From Thermaerobacter marianensis DSM 12885 (lineage in GTDB: Bacteria; Bacillota; Sulfobacillia; Thermaerobacterales; Thermaerobacteraceae): a DNA stretch of 64,000 bases. Positions 14,018 to 22,656 of the stretch are shown piece after piece; positions within the stretch are counted from its first letter, which is position 1; each line of letters starts with the position of its first letter. The stretch is taken from contig NC_014831.1 in the NCBI RefSeq assembly GCF_000184705.1, positions 744,001 to 808,000 of the forward strand, written 5' to 3'. Position numbers and translations under genes: made by a program. The notes beneath the pieces are model-generated. The model was given only the letters and a program-made list of their open reading frames with translations. It had not been told where the DNA came from and did no database searches.

Positions 14018-17000
14018 TCAATCGAGGCCGGAGGCCACGGCCGGGAGCGTCGCCGCGGTCTCCGCCAGGATCCGCTCCCGGGAGGCCCGGGGCACCACCC
14101 ACCAGAAGTGGGGCAGCACGTCCTCCCACCGCGCCAGCAGGTCCCGCGCCCGGGCGCTGCCCGTGCGGCGGGCGTGCAGCACCAGCAGCCCGTGCAGGGT
14201 CTCCCGGGCTGCCTCCAGGGCCGCCGGGCTCGGGACCTCCGGCAGCCGGAAGAGCTCCACCGACGGCCCGTGATGGCGCACCGCCAGGGCACCGTGGGGG
14301 TCGTAGACGAAGGCCGTGCCGCCCGTCATGCCGGCTCCCAGATTGCGCCCGGTGGGCCCCAGGATCACCACCGTGCCGCCCGTCATGTACTCGCAGGCGT
14401 GGTCGCCGGCGCCCTCGACCACGGCCACGGCGCCGCTGTTGCGCACCGCCAGCCGCTCGCCCGCCGCGCCGGCGCAGAACAGGGCGCCGCCGGTGGCCCC
14501 GTACAGCACGGTGTTGCCCACCAGCACGTTGCGGGCGGGGTCCGTGGGGGTCCCGGGCTCCGGCCGGATCACGATCTCCCCGCCGGCCATGCCCTTGCCC
14601 ACGTAGTCGTTGGCCAGGCCCGTCAGCTCGAGGTGCATCCCGCGGATGCAGAAGGCGCCGAAGGACTGCCCGGCCACGCCCCGGAAGGCCAGCTGCAGCG
14701 TGCCCGGCGGCAAGCCCTGATCGCCGTAGCGGCGCGCGATCTCCCAGGCCACCGTGGCCCCCACCGTCCGGTCGGTGTTGCGGATGGTGTAGCTGCGCCG
14801 GACCGGGCGCCGCCGCTGGATGAAGGGCGCCAGATCCGCGGCGATGCGGCGGCCCAGGCTGTCGTCCTCGGGCAGGGGGTTGCGCAACTGGACGCGCCGC
14901 AACGGGGTGGCCGGTTCGTCCCGCCGGGAGCTCTCGCCGGCCGCGCCCTGTACGGCGGGGGGTACGGCGGGGGGCGTCCCTGCCGCCACCGCCGCCGCGG
15001 GAGCCTGCCCCGCCGGGCGCAGCAGCCGGCCCAGGTCGATCCGCTCCGCCCGCGGCAGGGGGGAGGGCCGCTGCACCAGCAGATCCGCCCGGCCGATCAC
15101 CTCGTCCAGGGACCGGTACCCGAGCCGGGCCAAAAGTTCCCGCACCTCCTGGGCCATGTAGAGGAAGTAGTTCATCACGTGCTCCGGCGTGCCGGGGAAG
15201 CGCTGGCGCAGGCGCTCGGCCTGGGTGGCGATGCCCACCGGGCAGGTGTTGGTGTGGCAGGCCCGGGCCATGACGCAGCCCTCGGCCACCAGGGCCGACG
15301 TGCCGAAGGAGTACTCGTCGGCCCCCAGCAGCGCCGCCACCAGCACGTCCCGGCCCGTCTTCAGGCCTCCGTCGACCCGCACCGTCACGCGGCCCCGCAG
15401 GCCGGTGGCCACCAGCATCGCCTGGGTCTCCACTAGGCCGAGCTCCCACGGCAGGCCCGCGTGCTTGATCGAGCTCAAGGGCGAGGACCCTGTGCCCCCG
15501 GCGTGCCCGCTGATCACCACGATGTCCGCGTACCCCTTGGCCACGCCCGCGGCGATGATCCCCACGCCCGTCTCCGCCACCAGCTTGACGGAGATCAGCG
15601 CCTCGGGGTTGGCCTGCTTGAGGTCGTAGATCAGCTGGGCCAGGTCTTCGATGGAGTAGATGTCATGGTGCGGCGGCGGGGAGATCAGCGGCACCCCCGG
15701 CACCGTGTGGCGCAGCCGGGCGATGAGCTCCGTCACCTTGTGGCCGGGGATCTGGCCGCCCTCGCCGGGCTTGGAGCCTTGGGCCATCTTGATCTGGATC
15801 TCCACCGCCGAGGCCAGGTAGGCCGGGGTGACGCCGAAGCGCCCCGACGCCACCTGCTTCACCGCGCTGTTGCGCTCGGTGCCGTAGCGGGCCGGGTCCT
15901 CGCCGCCCTCGCCGGAGTTGGACCGCGCCCCCAGCCGGTTCATGGCCACGGCCAGGTTCTCGTGGGCCTCGGGGGAGAGGGAGCCCACCGACATGGCCCC
16001 GGTGGAGAACCGCCGCACGATGGCTTCCACCGGCTCCACTTCCTCCAGCGGAACCGGCGCCCGGTCGGAGCGGAAGTCCAAGAGGTCCCGCAGCTGGCTG
16101 GGCGGCCGCTGGTGGACCAGGCGGCTGAAGCGGCGGTAGTGCTCGTAGGTGGCGAGGAAGTCGCCGTCCAGCACGCCCGGGCGCGCCCGCACGGCCTCGT
16201 GCAGGGCCCGCACCACCTCCGGGCTGAATTCGTGGAGCTCGCCGTCCTTCTTGAACTTGAAGAACCCGTACCCGTCGGCGGCGGTCTCCGCCAGCGCCGG
16301 GGCGGCGGCCGGCCCGTGGGCGGCGCCACCGGGTGCCGGGGCGGCGTTCCCGGCGGCCTGCCGCCCCGTGTCACCCGACAGCCCGGCTTCCGCGGCCTGG
16401 GGACCCGCGGCCGCGGCTTCCGGCTCGCCGGCGCCCGCTGCACCGGCACCGGCTGCCCCGGCCTCCGCCGGGAACGCCTGCCGGTGCCAGTACAGCACGT
16501 CCTCCGCCAGCTCCCGCAACCGGTTGCCGCCCACCTGGCACGGCGTCCCGGTGAAGCAGCGTTCCACCACCGCCGGATCCAGCCCGATGGCCTCGAAGAT
16601 CTGTGCCCCCTGGTAGGCGTCCAGGGTGGAGATGCCCATCTTCGACATGACCTTCTTGAGGCCGCTCTCGACGGCGCGGACGAAGTTCGCCTCGCCCTCG
16701 GCGCCGCCCGTCTCCCGGGCCACGGCCAGGGCCAGGTACGGGTGCACCGCGGACGCCCCATACCCGATCAGGGTGGCGAAGTGGTGGACGTCCCGGGGCT
16801 CGCCGCTCTCGACCACGATGGACGCCAGGGCCCGCTTGCCCGCCCGCAGCAGGTGGTGGTGCACCGCGCCCACCGCCAGCAGGGCGGGGATCGGGGCGTG
16901 CTCCGCATCCACGCCGCGGTCCGTCAGGACCAGGATGGACGAACCGGCATCCACCGCCGCCTCCGCCCGCCGGCAGAGGTCGTCCAGCGCCGGCTCCAGG

Positions 17001-18946
17001 GCGTCGGGCCCGGTGGCGGGGAAGAGGGTGGGCAGCTCGGCGAGACGGAACCCCGCCGTCCGCCCCAGGCCCCGCAGCCAGGCCATCTGCTGCGCCGTCA
17101 GCACGGGCCCCGGCAGCTCGATCACCCGGGCCTGGGCCGGTTCTTCCACCAGGAGGTTGGGATGGCGCCCCAGCCGCACCGTCAGGGAGAAGACCAGCTC
17201 CTCCCGCAAATGGTCGATGGGCGGGTTCGTCACCTGGGCGAAGCGCTGCTTGAAGTAGTGGTGCAGCGGGCGGTGCACCAGGGAGAGGACGGCGTGGGGC
17301 GTGTCGTCGCCCATGGACCCGTCGGGCTCCTTGCCCGTCTCCACCATGGGCCGGACGATGACCGTCAGCTCTTCCCGGGTCCACCCGAAGGCGGCCAGGG
17401 GAACCAAGGGCCTGGCGGCCGGTGCGGGCGCGGGCCCGGCCGCGGCGCCGTGGCCGGCCTTGGCGGTGCCGTTCGGGACCGGGCCGGCGCCGGCGGCGTC
17501 GACCCCGCCGGGTTCCTCCCCATAACGCACGATCTTTTGCACCCACCGCCCGTAGGGCCGGCGGCTGGCCACCTCCGCCTTGACCTCTTCGTCCCGGAGG
17601 AACCGGCCCGTGGCCAGGTCGACGGCGATCATCTGGCCGGGCCCCAGCTTGCCGTGTTCCTCCACCTGGGCGGGGTCGGCGTCCACCACGCCGGCTTCGG
17701 ACGCTGCCACCACCAGCCCGTTCTTCAGCACGGTGTAGCGGATGGGCCGCAGCCCGTTGCGGTCCAGCCGGGCCCCCACCCAGCGGCCGTCGCTGAAGAT
17801 CAGGGCCGCCGGCCCGTCCCACGGCTCCGTCAGGCAGGCGTGGAACCGGTAGAAGTCCCGCAGCGCCGGCGGCAGGTCGGCCACCTTCTCCCACGCCTCG
17901 GGGACCAGCATCATCAGGGCGTGAAGGGGGTCGCGGCCGGCCAGGACCAGAAGCTCCAGGACGTTGTCCAGCATGGCCGAGTCGGACCCCTCGGGGTCGA
18001 TGACCGGCGCCACCGCCTGCGGCTCGAACTCGGGCCAGCCGGGCACCCGCAGCCACGGCTCGCAGGCGGCGATGCGGTTGACGTTGCCCTGCAGGGTGTT
18101 GATCTCCCCGTTGTGCCCCAGCAGCCGGAAGGGCTGGGCCCGCTCCCACGTGGGCGTCGTGTTGGTGCTGTAGCGCTGGTGAAAGATCACGAACCGCGTG
18201 GCGAAGTCGGGGTGCCGCAGGTCCAGGTAGAACCGGTCCAGGTCGCCGGCCATCAGCAGCCCCTTGTACACCACGGTCCGGGACGACATGGAGGCGATGT
18301 ACGGCTTGCGCAGGCCCGCCGGGGCCGGCCCGGCCGCCGGCCCGGTCGCCGGCGACCCGTCCCGCTCTTCCTGTTGGACGAACGCGGCGGCCCGGCGCTC
18401 GAAGGCGCGCCGCGCCAGGTAGAGGGCGCGGTCGAAGGCCAGCCCCGGCGCCACCCGCGGGCCCCGCACGATGACCGCGTGCCAGAGGGCGGGCCGGCTG
18501 GCGGCCGCGATGGGCCCCAGGACGGCCGGGTCGACCGGCACGGGCCGCCAGGCCAGCACCTCGAGGCCGTGCTGGCGGCAGACCTCTTCGAGGAGCCGCT
18601 GGGCGCGGTCTTCCGCCTCGGGCGCGGTGGGGAAGAAGCAGGCGGCCAGGGCGAAGTCGTCCCCCGCGGGCAGGCGCACGCCGCGGGTGGCCAGCTCCCG
18701 GGTCAGCAGGCGGCGGGGGATCTCGGTCATCACGCCGGCGCCGTCGCCGGTGATCCCGTCGGCGGCCACGCCGCCCCGGTGGCGCAACCGGCGGAGGGCC
18801 TCAAGGCCGAGACCCACCAGGTCGGGGTCCGGGCGGCCGGAGAGGGTGGCCACGAAGCCCACGCCGCAGGCGTCGTGCTCGGGCAGGCGTCCCGGCGCAT
18901 TGCTCCCGTCGTAGGTCGGTCGGTGGTCGCGGGGATTCGGGTGCAT
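14018..18946 (-). CDS. gltB: glutamate synthase large subunit
   Basis: A 1642-residue enzyme that transfers the amide nitrogen of glutamine to 2-oxoglutarate. Seen in order: a short propeptide ending before Cys in DACGVGFVATLSG (N-terminal nucleophile), the class II glutaminase domain, the central domain, the FMN/2-oxoglutarate domain with NSGEGGEDPARYGT, KPGEGGQIPGHKV and CHTNTCPVGIATQ (3Fe-4S cysteines near residue 1225), and the C-terminal GXGXG domain. It is longer than many members because of two Ala/Gly/Pro-rich insertions (near residues 475-510 and 820-890). Start: ATG 18946 with AAGGAGG upstream. The small subunit gene gltD is not next to it and is not in the window. It is driven from a good promoter 350 bases upstream, so it has a long leader that may be regulatory. 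Confidence 0.97.
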   Translation of the reverse strand: MHPNPRDHRPTYDGSNAPGRLPEHDACGVGFVATLSGRPDPDLVGLGLEALRRLRHRGGVAADGITGDGAGVMTEIPRRLLTRELATRGVRLPAGDDFALAACFFPTAPEAEDRAQRLLEEVCRQHGLEVLAWRPVPVDPAVLGPIAAASRPALWHAVIVRGPRVAPGLAFDRALYLARRAFERRAAAFVQQEERDGSPATGPAAGPAPAGLRKPYIASMSSRTVVYKGLLMAGDLDRFYLDLRHPDFATRFVIFHQRYSTNTTPTWERAQPFRLLGHNGEINTLQGNVNRIAACEPWLRVPGWPEFEPQAVAPVIDPEGSDSAMLDNVLELLVLAGRDPLHALMMLVPEAWEKVADLPPALRDFYRFHACLTEPWDGPAALIFSDGRWVGARLDRNGLRPIRYTVLKNGLVVAASEAGVVDADPAQVEEHGKLGPGQMIAVDLATGRFLRDEEVKAEVASRRPYGRWVQKIVRYGEEPGGVDAAGAGPVPNGTAKAGHGAAAGPAPAPAARPLVPLAAFGWTREELTVIVRPMVETGKEPDGSMGDDTPHAVLSLVHRPLHHYFKQRFAQVTNPPIDHLREELVFSLTVRLGRHPNLLVEEPAQARVIELPGPVLTAQQMAWLRGLGRTAGFRLAELPTLFPATGPDALEPALDDLCRRAEAAVDAGSSILVLTDRGVDAEHAPIPALLAVGAVHHHLLRAGKRALASIVVESGEPRDVHHFATLIGYGASAVHPYLALAVARETGGAEGEANFVRAVESGLKKVMSKMGISTLDAYQGAQIFEAIGLDPAVVERCFTGTPCQVGGNRLRELAEDVLYWHRQAFPAEAGAAGAGAAGAGEPEAAAAGPQAAEAGLSGDTGRQAAGNAAPAPGGAAHGPAAAPALAETAADGYGFFKFKKDGELHEFSPEVVRALHEAVRARPGVLDGDFLATYEHYRRFSRLVHQRPPSQLRDLLDFRSDRAPVPLEEVEPVEAIVRRFSTGAMSVGSLSPEAHENLAVAMNRLGARSNSGEGGEDPARYGTERNSAVKQVASGRFGVTPAYLASAVEIQIKMAQGSKPGEGGQIPGHKVTELIARLRHTVPGVPLISPPPHHDIYSIEDLAQLIYDLKQANPEALISVKLVAETGVGIIAAGVAKGYADIVVISGHAGGTGSSPLSSIKHAGLPWELGLVETQAMLVATGLRGRVTVRVDGGLKTGRDVLVAALLGADEYSFGTSALVAEGCVMARACHTNTCPVGIATQAERLRQRFPGTPEHVMNYFLYMAQEVRELLARLGYRSLDEVIGRADLLVQRPSPLPRAERIDLGRLLRPAGQAPAAAVAAGTPPAVPPAVQGAAGESSRRDEPATPLRRVQLRNPLPEDDSLGRRIAADLAPFIQRRRPVRRSYTIRNTDRTVGATVAWEIARRYGDQGLPPGTLQLAFRGVAGQSFGAFCIRGMHLELTGLANDYVGKGMAGGEIVIRPEPGTPTDPARNVLVGNTVLYGATGGALFCAGAAGERLAVRNSGAVAVVEGAGDHACEYMTGGTVVILGPTGRNLGAGMTGGTAFVYDPHGALAVRHHGPSVELFRLPEVPSPAALEAARETLHGLLVLHARRTGSARARDLLARWEDVLPHFWWVVPRASRERILAETAATLPAVASGLD

Positions 18947-19303
18947 CGGGATCCCTCCTTAGGTTCGCCCGCCGGGTCCGCCGGCCGCGGTGGTGTGATG
19001 CGAGCGTCCGCATGGCCTGGTGTCGATTGCGCGGCCCGGGTGCAGGTCGGCGCCCGACATGCAAGTTAGGCTGCAACCATCCTGCACAACGAGCCAGAAA
19101 ATGCCATGACGCGGTCCCGGCCCGGTTGCCGGGATATTCAGCGTATTGTATGAACCGGCTTGGCCACAGGATCGAATCGTTCGGGACAGTGCGCCCACGT
19201 TTTCCGATACTTTGGGGCAATGGGATGGGAATTGTTCGGGCGCGAACCCATGGCGCCCGGGACGGTTCGTCCGGACACCGTTGGAAACGAATGTTTAGGC
19301 ATG
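18947..19303 (-). other. long gltB leader region with hairpins and repeats
   Basis: About 350 bases of untranslated leader, noticeably less GC-rich than the surroundings. It holds a 6-bp stem CCCGGC with GCCGGG around AACCGG, a stem ATGCG with CGCAT around GACGCT, and on the plus strand two copies of GAATYGTTCGGG (19174-19185 and 19229-19240). No known riboswitch is recognised. Confidence 0.55.
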
Positions 19304-19331
19304 ATTATACGGTCCGGGGGGTCTCCGTCAA
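19304..19331 (-). promoter_or_regulatory. promoter for gltB
   Basis: On the minus strand TTGACG (19331-19326), a 16-base spacer and a perfect TATAAT (19309-19304). This is one of the best sigma-A-type promoters in the window. Confidence 0.8.
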
Positions 19332-19599
19332 GCAATCGTTAAGAAAGTTTATGATGGTCAACTTGCAAGACGTGCCCCCGGGTGGTGGAAGAGTTGCCGC
19401 CGTCCCGCCAGCGGTCGCCAGGAAGGAGTGAACGGCACCGGCCGGCCGGTCAGCGGCACCCGGGACGGGCTGGGGGTCTGAGGGTGTCGCTGATGTTCCG
19501 TGTCCCATGCGACCTCCGGTTGGTCCTCCAAGGCCTGTTCCAGGTTGATCCGTGCCTGCACCCGCCAGGGCAGCCGTGGAGCCTGGAGACTTCGGCCGG

Positions 19600-19628
19600 T
19601 TGACTCCCCGTGCGACGGAGCGCATAAT
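19600..19628 (+). promoter_or_regulatory. promoter for the vapBC-like operon
   Basis: TTGACT (19600-19605), a 17-base spacer and CATAAT (19623-19628). Just downstream, direct repeats of ATCATCG and the inverted repeat GTCAT/ATGAC lie between the presumed start and the antitoxin gene, where autorepression by an AbrB-type antitoxin would be expected. Confidence 0.7.
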
Positions 19629-19692
19629 GTGCGAAACAGGGTGGATCATCGTATGTCATGGGGAAGATGACGAATCATCGGAGGGATCTGCC

Positions 19693-20076
19693 ATGGAGCT
19701 GCTGCGCCTGCGTGAGCGCGGCCAGATTACGATCTCCAGGGCGCTGCGAGAGCAGCTGGGCATTGGGGACCATTCCATGCTTCTCGCCTACGTGGAGAAG
19801 GGACGGCTCATTCTTGAACCGATTCCGGAGCCAAGGGGCGACTTGCTGAGCATCATCGGCTTGCTTCCCAGCCGAGGTGTAGTGAATCCCAAGGATGCGC
19901 GCCGGGAAGCCCAGCGTCAGCGGGCGGAGCGATGGAGTGAACGCCACGGCGAAGCCTCCTGGTTGACCGGTGCCCAAGCAAGTTCGCTCCGAGGCGGCAT
20001 CGGACCGATCAAGTCCTGGTTTGGGCGGGAGACGGAGACGGCGATTGCGGCCGAGCCCGCGGGGGTCGGCGAATGA
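19693..20076 (+). CDS. AbrB/SpoVT-type antitoxin (VapB-like)
   Basis: A 127-residue protein. Residues 1-48 match the swapped-hairpin AbrB DNA-binding fold: MELLRLRERGQITISRALRE followed by LGIGDHSMLLAYVEKGRLILEP. Start: ATG 19693 with GGAGGG about 8 bases upstream. Its last codons overlap the following PIN-domain gene (ATGA), the usual coupling of antitoxin and toxin. It is longer than most such antitoxins (about 80 residues): the extra C-terminal 50 residues are polar with a WFGRETET-like segment and have no recognised fold; part of this tail presumably plugs the toxin active site. It probably represses its own promoter at 19600. Confidence 0.87.
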   Translation: MELLRLRERGQITISRALREQLGIGDHSMLLAYVEKGRLILEPIPEPRGDLLSIIGLLPSRGVVNPKDARREAQRQRAERWSERHGEASWLTGAQASSLRGGIGPIKSWFGRETETAIAAEPAGVGE

Positions 20077-20477
20077 AGCGTTGGATCGTGGACGCCAACG
20101 TTCTGATCTACATTCTGGGGGGTGACGTGCGGTTTGCCTCCCGCGCCCGGGCTGCCTTGGAAGAGGCCAAGGCGGCCGGGATCACGCTATACATACCCGT
20201 CGCGGTGCTTGCCGAGATCCTCTATGTTTTGCGCAAGAGTCCCGAATTTCTGTATTCACGGGAGGACGTTGCCGGGGCACTCCTCCGGTTGGTTCGGACG
20301 CCCGGAGTCGAATGCCAGGATCAGGAGGCTGTGATCTGGGCGTTGCAGCGGTACCGCGAAAAGGAAATCGATTTCGTCGACCTGTACGCTGCGGGACTTG
20401 CCGTCGGCAGTGGCGACCCGGTCCTGACGAACGACGACGACATCGTGAAAACCGGGGCGCCGGTCCGCCCCCTGTGA
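20073..20477 (+). CDS. PIN-domain ribonuclease toxin (VapC-like)
   Basis: A 134-residue PIN-fold protein. The acidic metal-binding residues are in place: Asp in IVDANVLIYIL near residue 7, Glu in VLAEILYVL near residue 48, Asp in IDFVDLYAAG near residue 100, and an acidic patch in VLTNDDDIV. The family cleaves RNA (tRNA or rRNA in studied cases) and is held inactive by its cognate antitoxin. It overlaps the antitoxin gene by four bases. Start: ATG 20073. A terminator-like hairpin follows the stop. The RNA target cannot be read from the sequence. Confidence 0.9.
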   Translation: MKRWIVDANVLIYILGGDVRFASRARAALEEAKAAGITLYIPVAVLAEILYVLRKSPEFLYSREDVAGALLRLVRTPGVECQDQEAVIWALQRYREKEIDFVDLYAAGLAVGSGDPVLTNDDDIVKTGAPVRPL

Positions 20478-20500
20478 GAGTCCGTGCCGTCCATGGCCAA

Positions 20501-20528
20501 GACGGGCCGGGACGTACCCCGGCCCGTC
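20501..20528. terminator. hairpin after the vapC-like gene
   Basis: An 11-bp stem GACGGGCCGGG (20501-20511) with CCCGGCCCGTC (20518-20528), loop ACGTAC, between the convergent toxin and coat-protein genes. Confidence 0.6.
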
Positions 20529-20607
20529 GTCGGCTGTCATCCGGATGCGGCTTGTTCGGCCCACGCGGTGGCTCGGTTCGCCGGTCCGGCGCCACCGGCT
20601 CCCGGCC

Positions 20608-22302
20608 CTAATTGCGGATCTGCTGGCCGCCGAAGGCCCCCTTGAGCCCACCCGCCGGGTAGCCGGCCAGACTGGTGTGGACCGCGCCGCCCGAGGTGCC
20701 GGCGGCGACGGCAGGCGAGACCTGGACGGCCTCTTCCATGCGCCGGATGTCATCTTCCAGGTGACGGACCAGGTCGGGGGTGGCCGGTGGCACGGTGTAG
20801 AGGCCGCGCCGGCGAAGCCACTCGGAATGCTGCTCCGCCATCTCCAGGTGGTGGCCCGCCATCTGGTACAGGGTCCGGCGCAGGTGCCGGTCCGACGCCT
20901 CGGTCGCGGCCACCATCATGCGCAGCGCCATGTGCTTGCAGTCCTGCAGGCAGTCGGCGACGGCCAGCGCGTCGGGGTCGGCCAGCCGGACGCCGGCCGC
21001 CTGGGCGGGTTCGGCCTGCCAGGTCTGGGCCGGCGCCGTGGGGCCCGCGGCCGGCGCCGTGGACGGGCCGGAACCGAAACCTCGGTCCGCGTGAGCGCCC
21101 GGGACCGCGCCGGGGGCGCCGTCCCGGATCGGGCTTCCGTACGTGCCGGTGAAGACGGGACCACCGCCTGCGGCGGTGCCGGTGAAGGGGGCAGGACCCG
21201 GCCCCGGCCGCGGCCCCGGACCCGACCCGAAAGCGTGTCCCTGCCCCTGGCCGTGGGCGGGACCCTGCTGGAAGGCCGGCCGCGGGCCGTCCGGCGTGGG
21301 GCCCGCCGCGGGGCCGGTCCCCGGCGCCGGCGACAGTTCGGGGCGCAAGCCGACGCGCGGCGAGTCGAAGCGGACCCCTTCGGTACCAGGGCCGCCTTCG
21401 GGCCCGCCCTGCGCCGCCCAGTGGCCGCGGAACGCCGGTTCGTTCCGGGCCGCGATTCCGCCGCCCACCGTCCGGGTGGCCGAACCGGGGCCGTAACCCA
21501 CGGGCCGAACCGCGGTGAAGGCTTCGGCCGCAGGGGCTCCGGTACGGGTTCCGGCCGGGCGGTCCGCGTCCCCCAGGGCGGGACGCCTGGCTTCCGTCCG
21601 GGCCGCCGGCCCGCCACCGGGGTGGTCGAAGTTGGTGACGCTGCCCGGCGCGACGGGGGCGGCCGCCGCCGCCCAGCCCGCCCGGGGTGGGGTGACCGCG
21701 CTCTGGCGCAATCCGGCATCGTCACGGAGCCCGCCGGATTCCCGGCCTCCGGCGCCCGGGCCCAGCCCCACACCCGCAGCGAGTCCGGCCGGCTCCCGCC
21801 GCGCGCCGGCCTGCCAGCCCTCGTTGTTGCCGGCGCCGGGCTCCCATCCCACCAGCTCGGGCCGATCGGCCCGCAGCGCATGGCGCGTGGCGTCGTACCC
21901 CTCGCCGTGGGGCCCGACCTCCGGGCTCCCGCCGCGCATGGGCCGCCAGCCGTTGCCCGCGGGATCGCCCGGCCGGCCCGCCGGCCCGGGCCCGGCCGGC
22001 CCCGCCGGTCCGCCCGGGCCCCAGGCCATCCCCGTCGGGCCGAAGGTGCCCGGCCCGGTGGCCCCCGCGGCGCCGGTTCCACCGCCGGGATGGGCACCCA
22101 GCCCGTAGAGGCCGCCCTCGCCCTTCAGCGCCAGCCGGAGCTGGTGGCCCTGCTGCTGAAAGGTGCGCTGGTGGGCGCCCAGCATCTGGACCACGTCGGC
22201 GTCGCGGGCCGTGCTGGCGGCGTGGAGCAGCTTGTTGGCCACCGCGTCACAGGCGACGATCAGGTCCCGCAGTTCCAGGACCTCGTGGACGGTGCGCTGC
22301 AC
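20608..22302 (-). CDS. CotF-like spore coat protein with long low-complexity centre
   Basis: A 564-residue protein. The C-terminal region (about residues 430-505) matches the coat F domain pattern: alternating helices with ASDRHLRRTLYQMAGHHLEM followed by AEQHSEWLRRRGLYTV. The N-terminal 60 residues (VHEVLELRDLIVACDAVANK and the next helix) look like a second, weaker copy of the same helical hairpin. Between them lie about 350 residues rich in Gly, Pro and Ala with no fold. Start: GTG 22302 on the minus strand, with AAGGAGGGGG about 6 bases upstream; the frame stays open much further upstream, but that part is antisense to the MFS gene and is not coding. CotF proteins are deposited on the spore coat. 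The function of the long centre is unknown; it may be a flexible or glycosylated spacer. Confidence 0.75.
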   Translation of the reverse strand: MQRTVHEVLELRDLIVACDAVANKLLHAASTARDADVVQMLGAHQRTFQQQGHQLRLALKGEGGLYGLGAHPGGGTGAAGATGPGTFGPTGMAWGPGGPAGPAGPGPAGRPGDPAGNGWRPMRGGSPEVGPHGEGYDATRHALRADRPELVGWEPGAGNNEGWQAGARREPAGLAAGVGLGPGAGGRESGGLRDDAGLRQSAVTPPRAGWAAAAAPVAPGSVTNFDHPGGGPAARTEARRPALGDADRPAGTRTGAPAAEAFTAVRPVGYGPGSATRTVGGGIAARNEPAFRGHWAAQGGPEGGPGTEGVRFDSPRVGLRPELSPAPGTGPAAGPTPDGPRPAFQQGPAHGQGQGHAFGSGPGPRPGPGPAPFTGTAAGGGPVFTGTYGSPIRDGAPGAVPGAHADRGFGSGPSTAPAAGPTAPAQTWQAEPAQAAGVRLADPDALAVADCLQDCKHMALRMMVAATEASDRHLRRTLYQMAGHHLEMAEQHSEWLRRRGLYTVPPATPDLVRHLEDDIRRMEEAVQVSPAVAAGTSGGAVHTSLAGYPAGGLKGAFGGQQIRN

Positions 22303-22656
22303 CCTTCCCCCTCCTTGCCGCCGCCCCTGGCGGCGTGGCGGCGTCATTCCATTCAAGAGCAAGCGTGTTCGCGGCCGCGAACGGCTAGGATAGCAGTTTC
22401 TGGAACGCGAAGGGGAAGGGCGCGGTGGCCGGGGAAATAACTCCCATCCAAAACGGGCACAGCAGGCCGGGCACTGCAAAGCAAGGCTTCGGCACCCGGT
22501 TCGGCAATCGGGTGAAGGCAGCCGGAGGGCCGGGCCGGTGCCGGATGCCGGTGGAGCGGCCATCATCCGGCGACGGTCCCGACCGACAAGACGGCCCCCT
22601 ACGGCCACGACGCCGCACCGCCCGGCCGCGTTGCCAGGAAGGGGAGAGGGGGACCC
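22303..22656. promoter_or_regulatory. divergent intergenic region with a 16-bp palindrome
   Basis: Between the coat-protein gene (minus) and the MFS gene (plus). It contains the perfect palindrome GTTCGCGGCCGCGAAC (22367-22382) followed by TAGGAT (22386-22391), a possible plus-strand -10. No clear sporulation-type promoter could be assigned for the coat gene. Confidence 0.5.

Noticed and set aside
19110-19135. CCCGGC-AACCGG-GCCGGG hairpin in the gltB leader as an ANTAR site
   Set aside because: The loop has A at position 1 but C at position 4, there is no second A1/G4 hexaloop close by, and no overlapping terminator was found.
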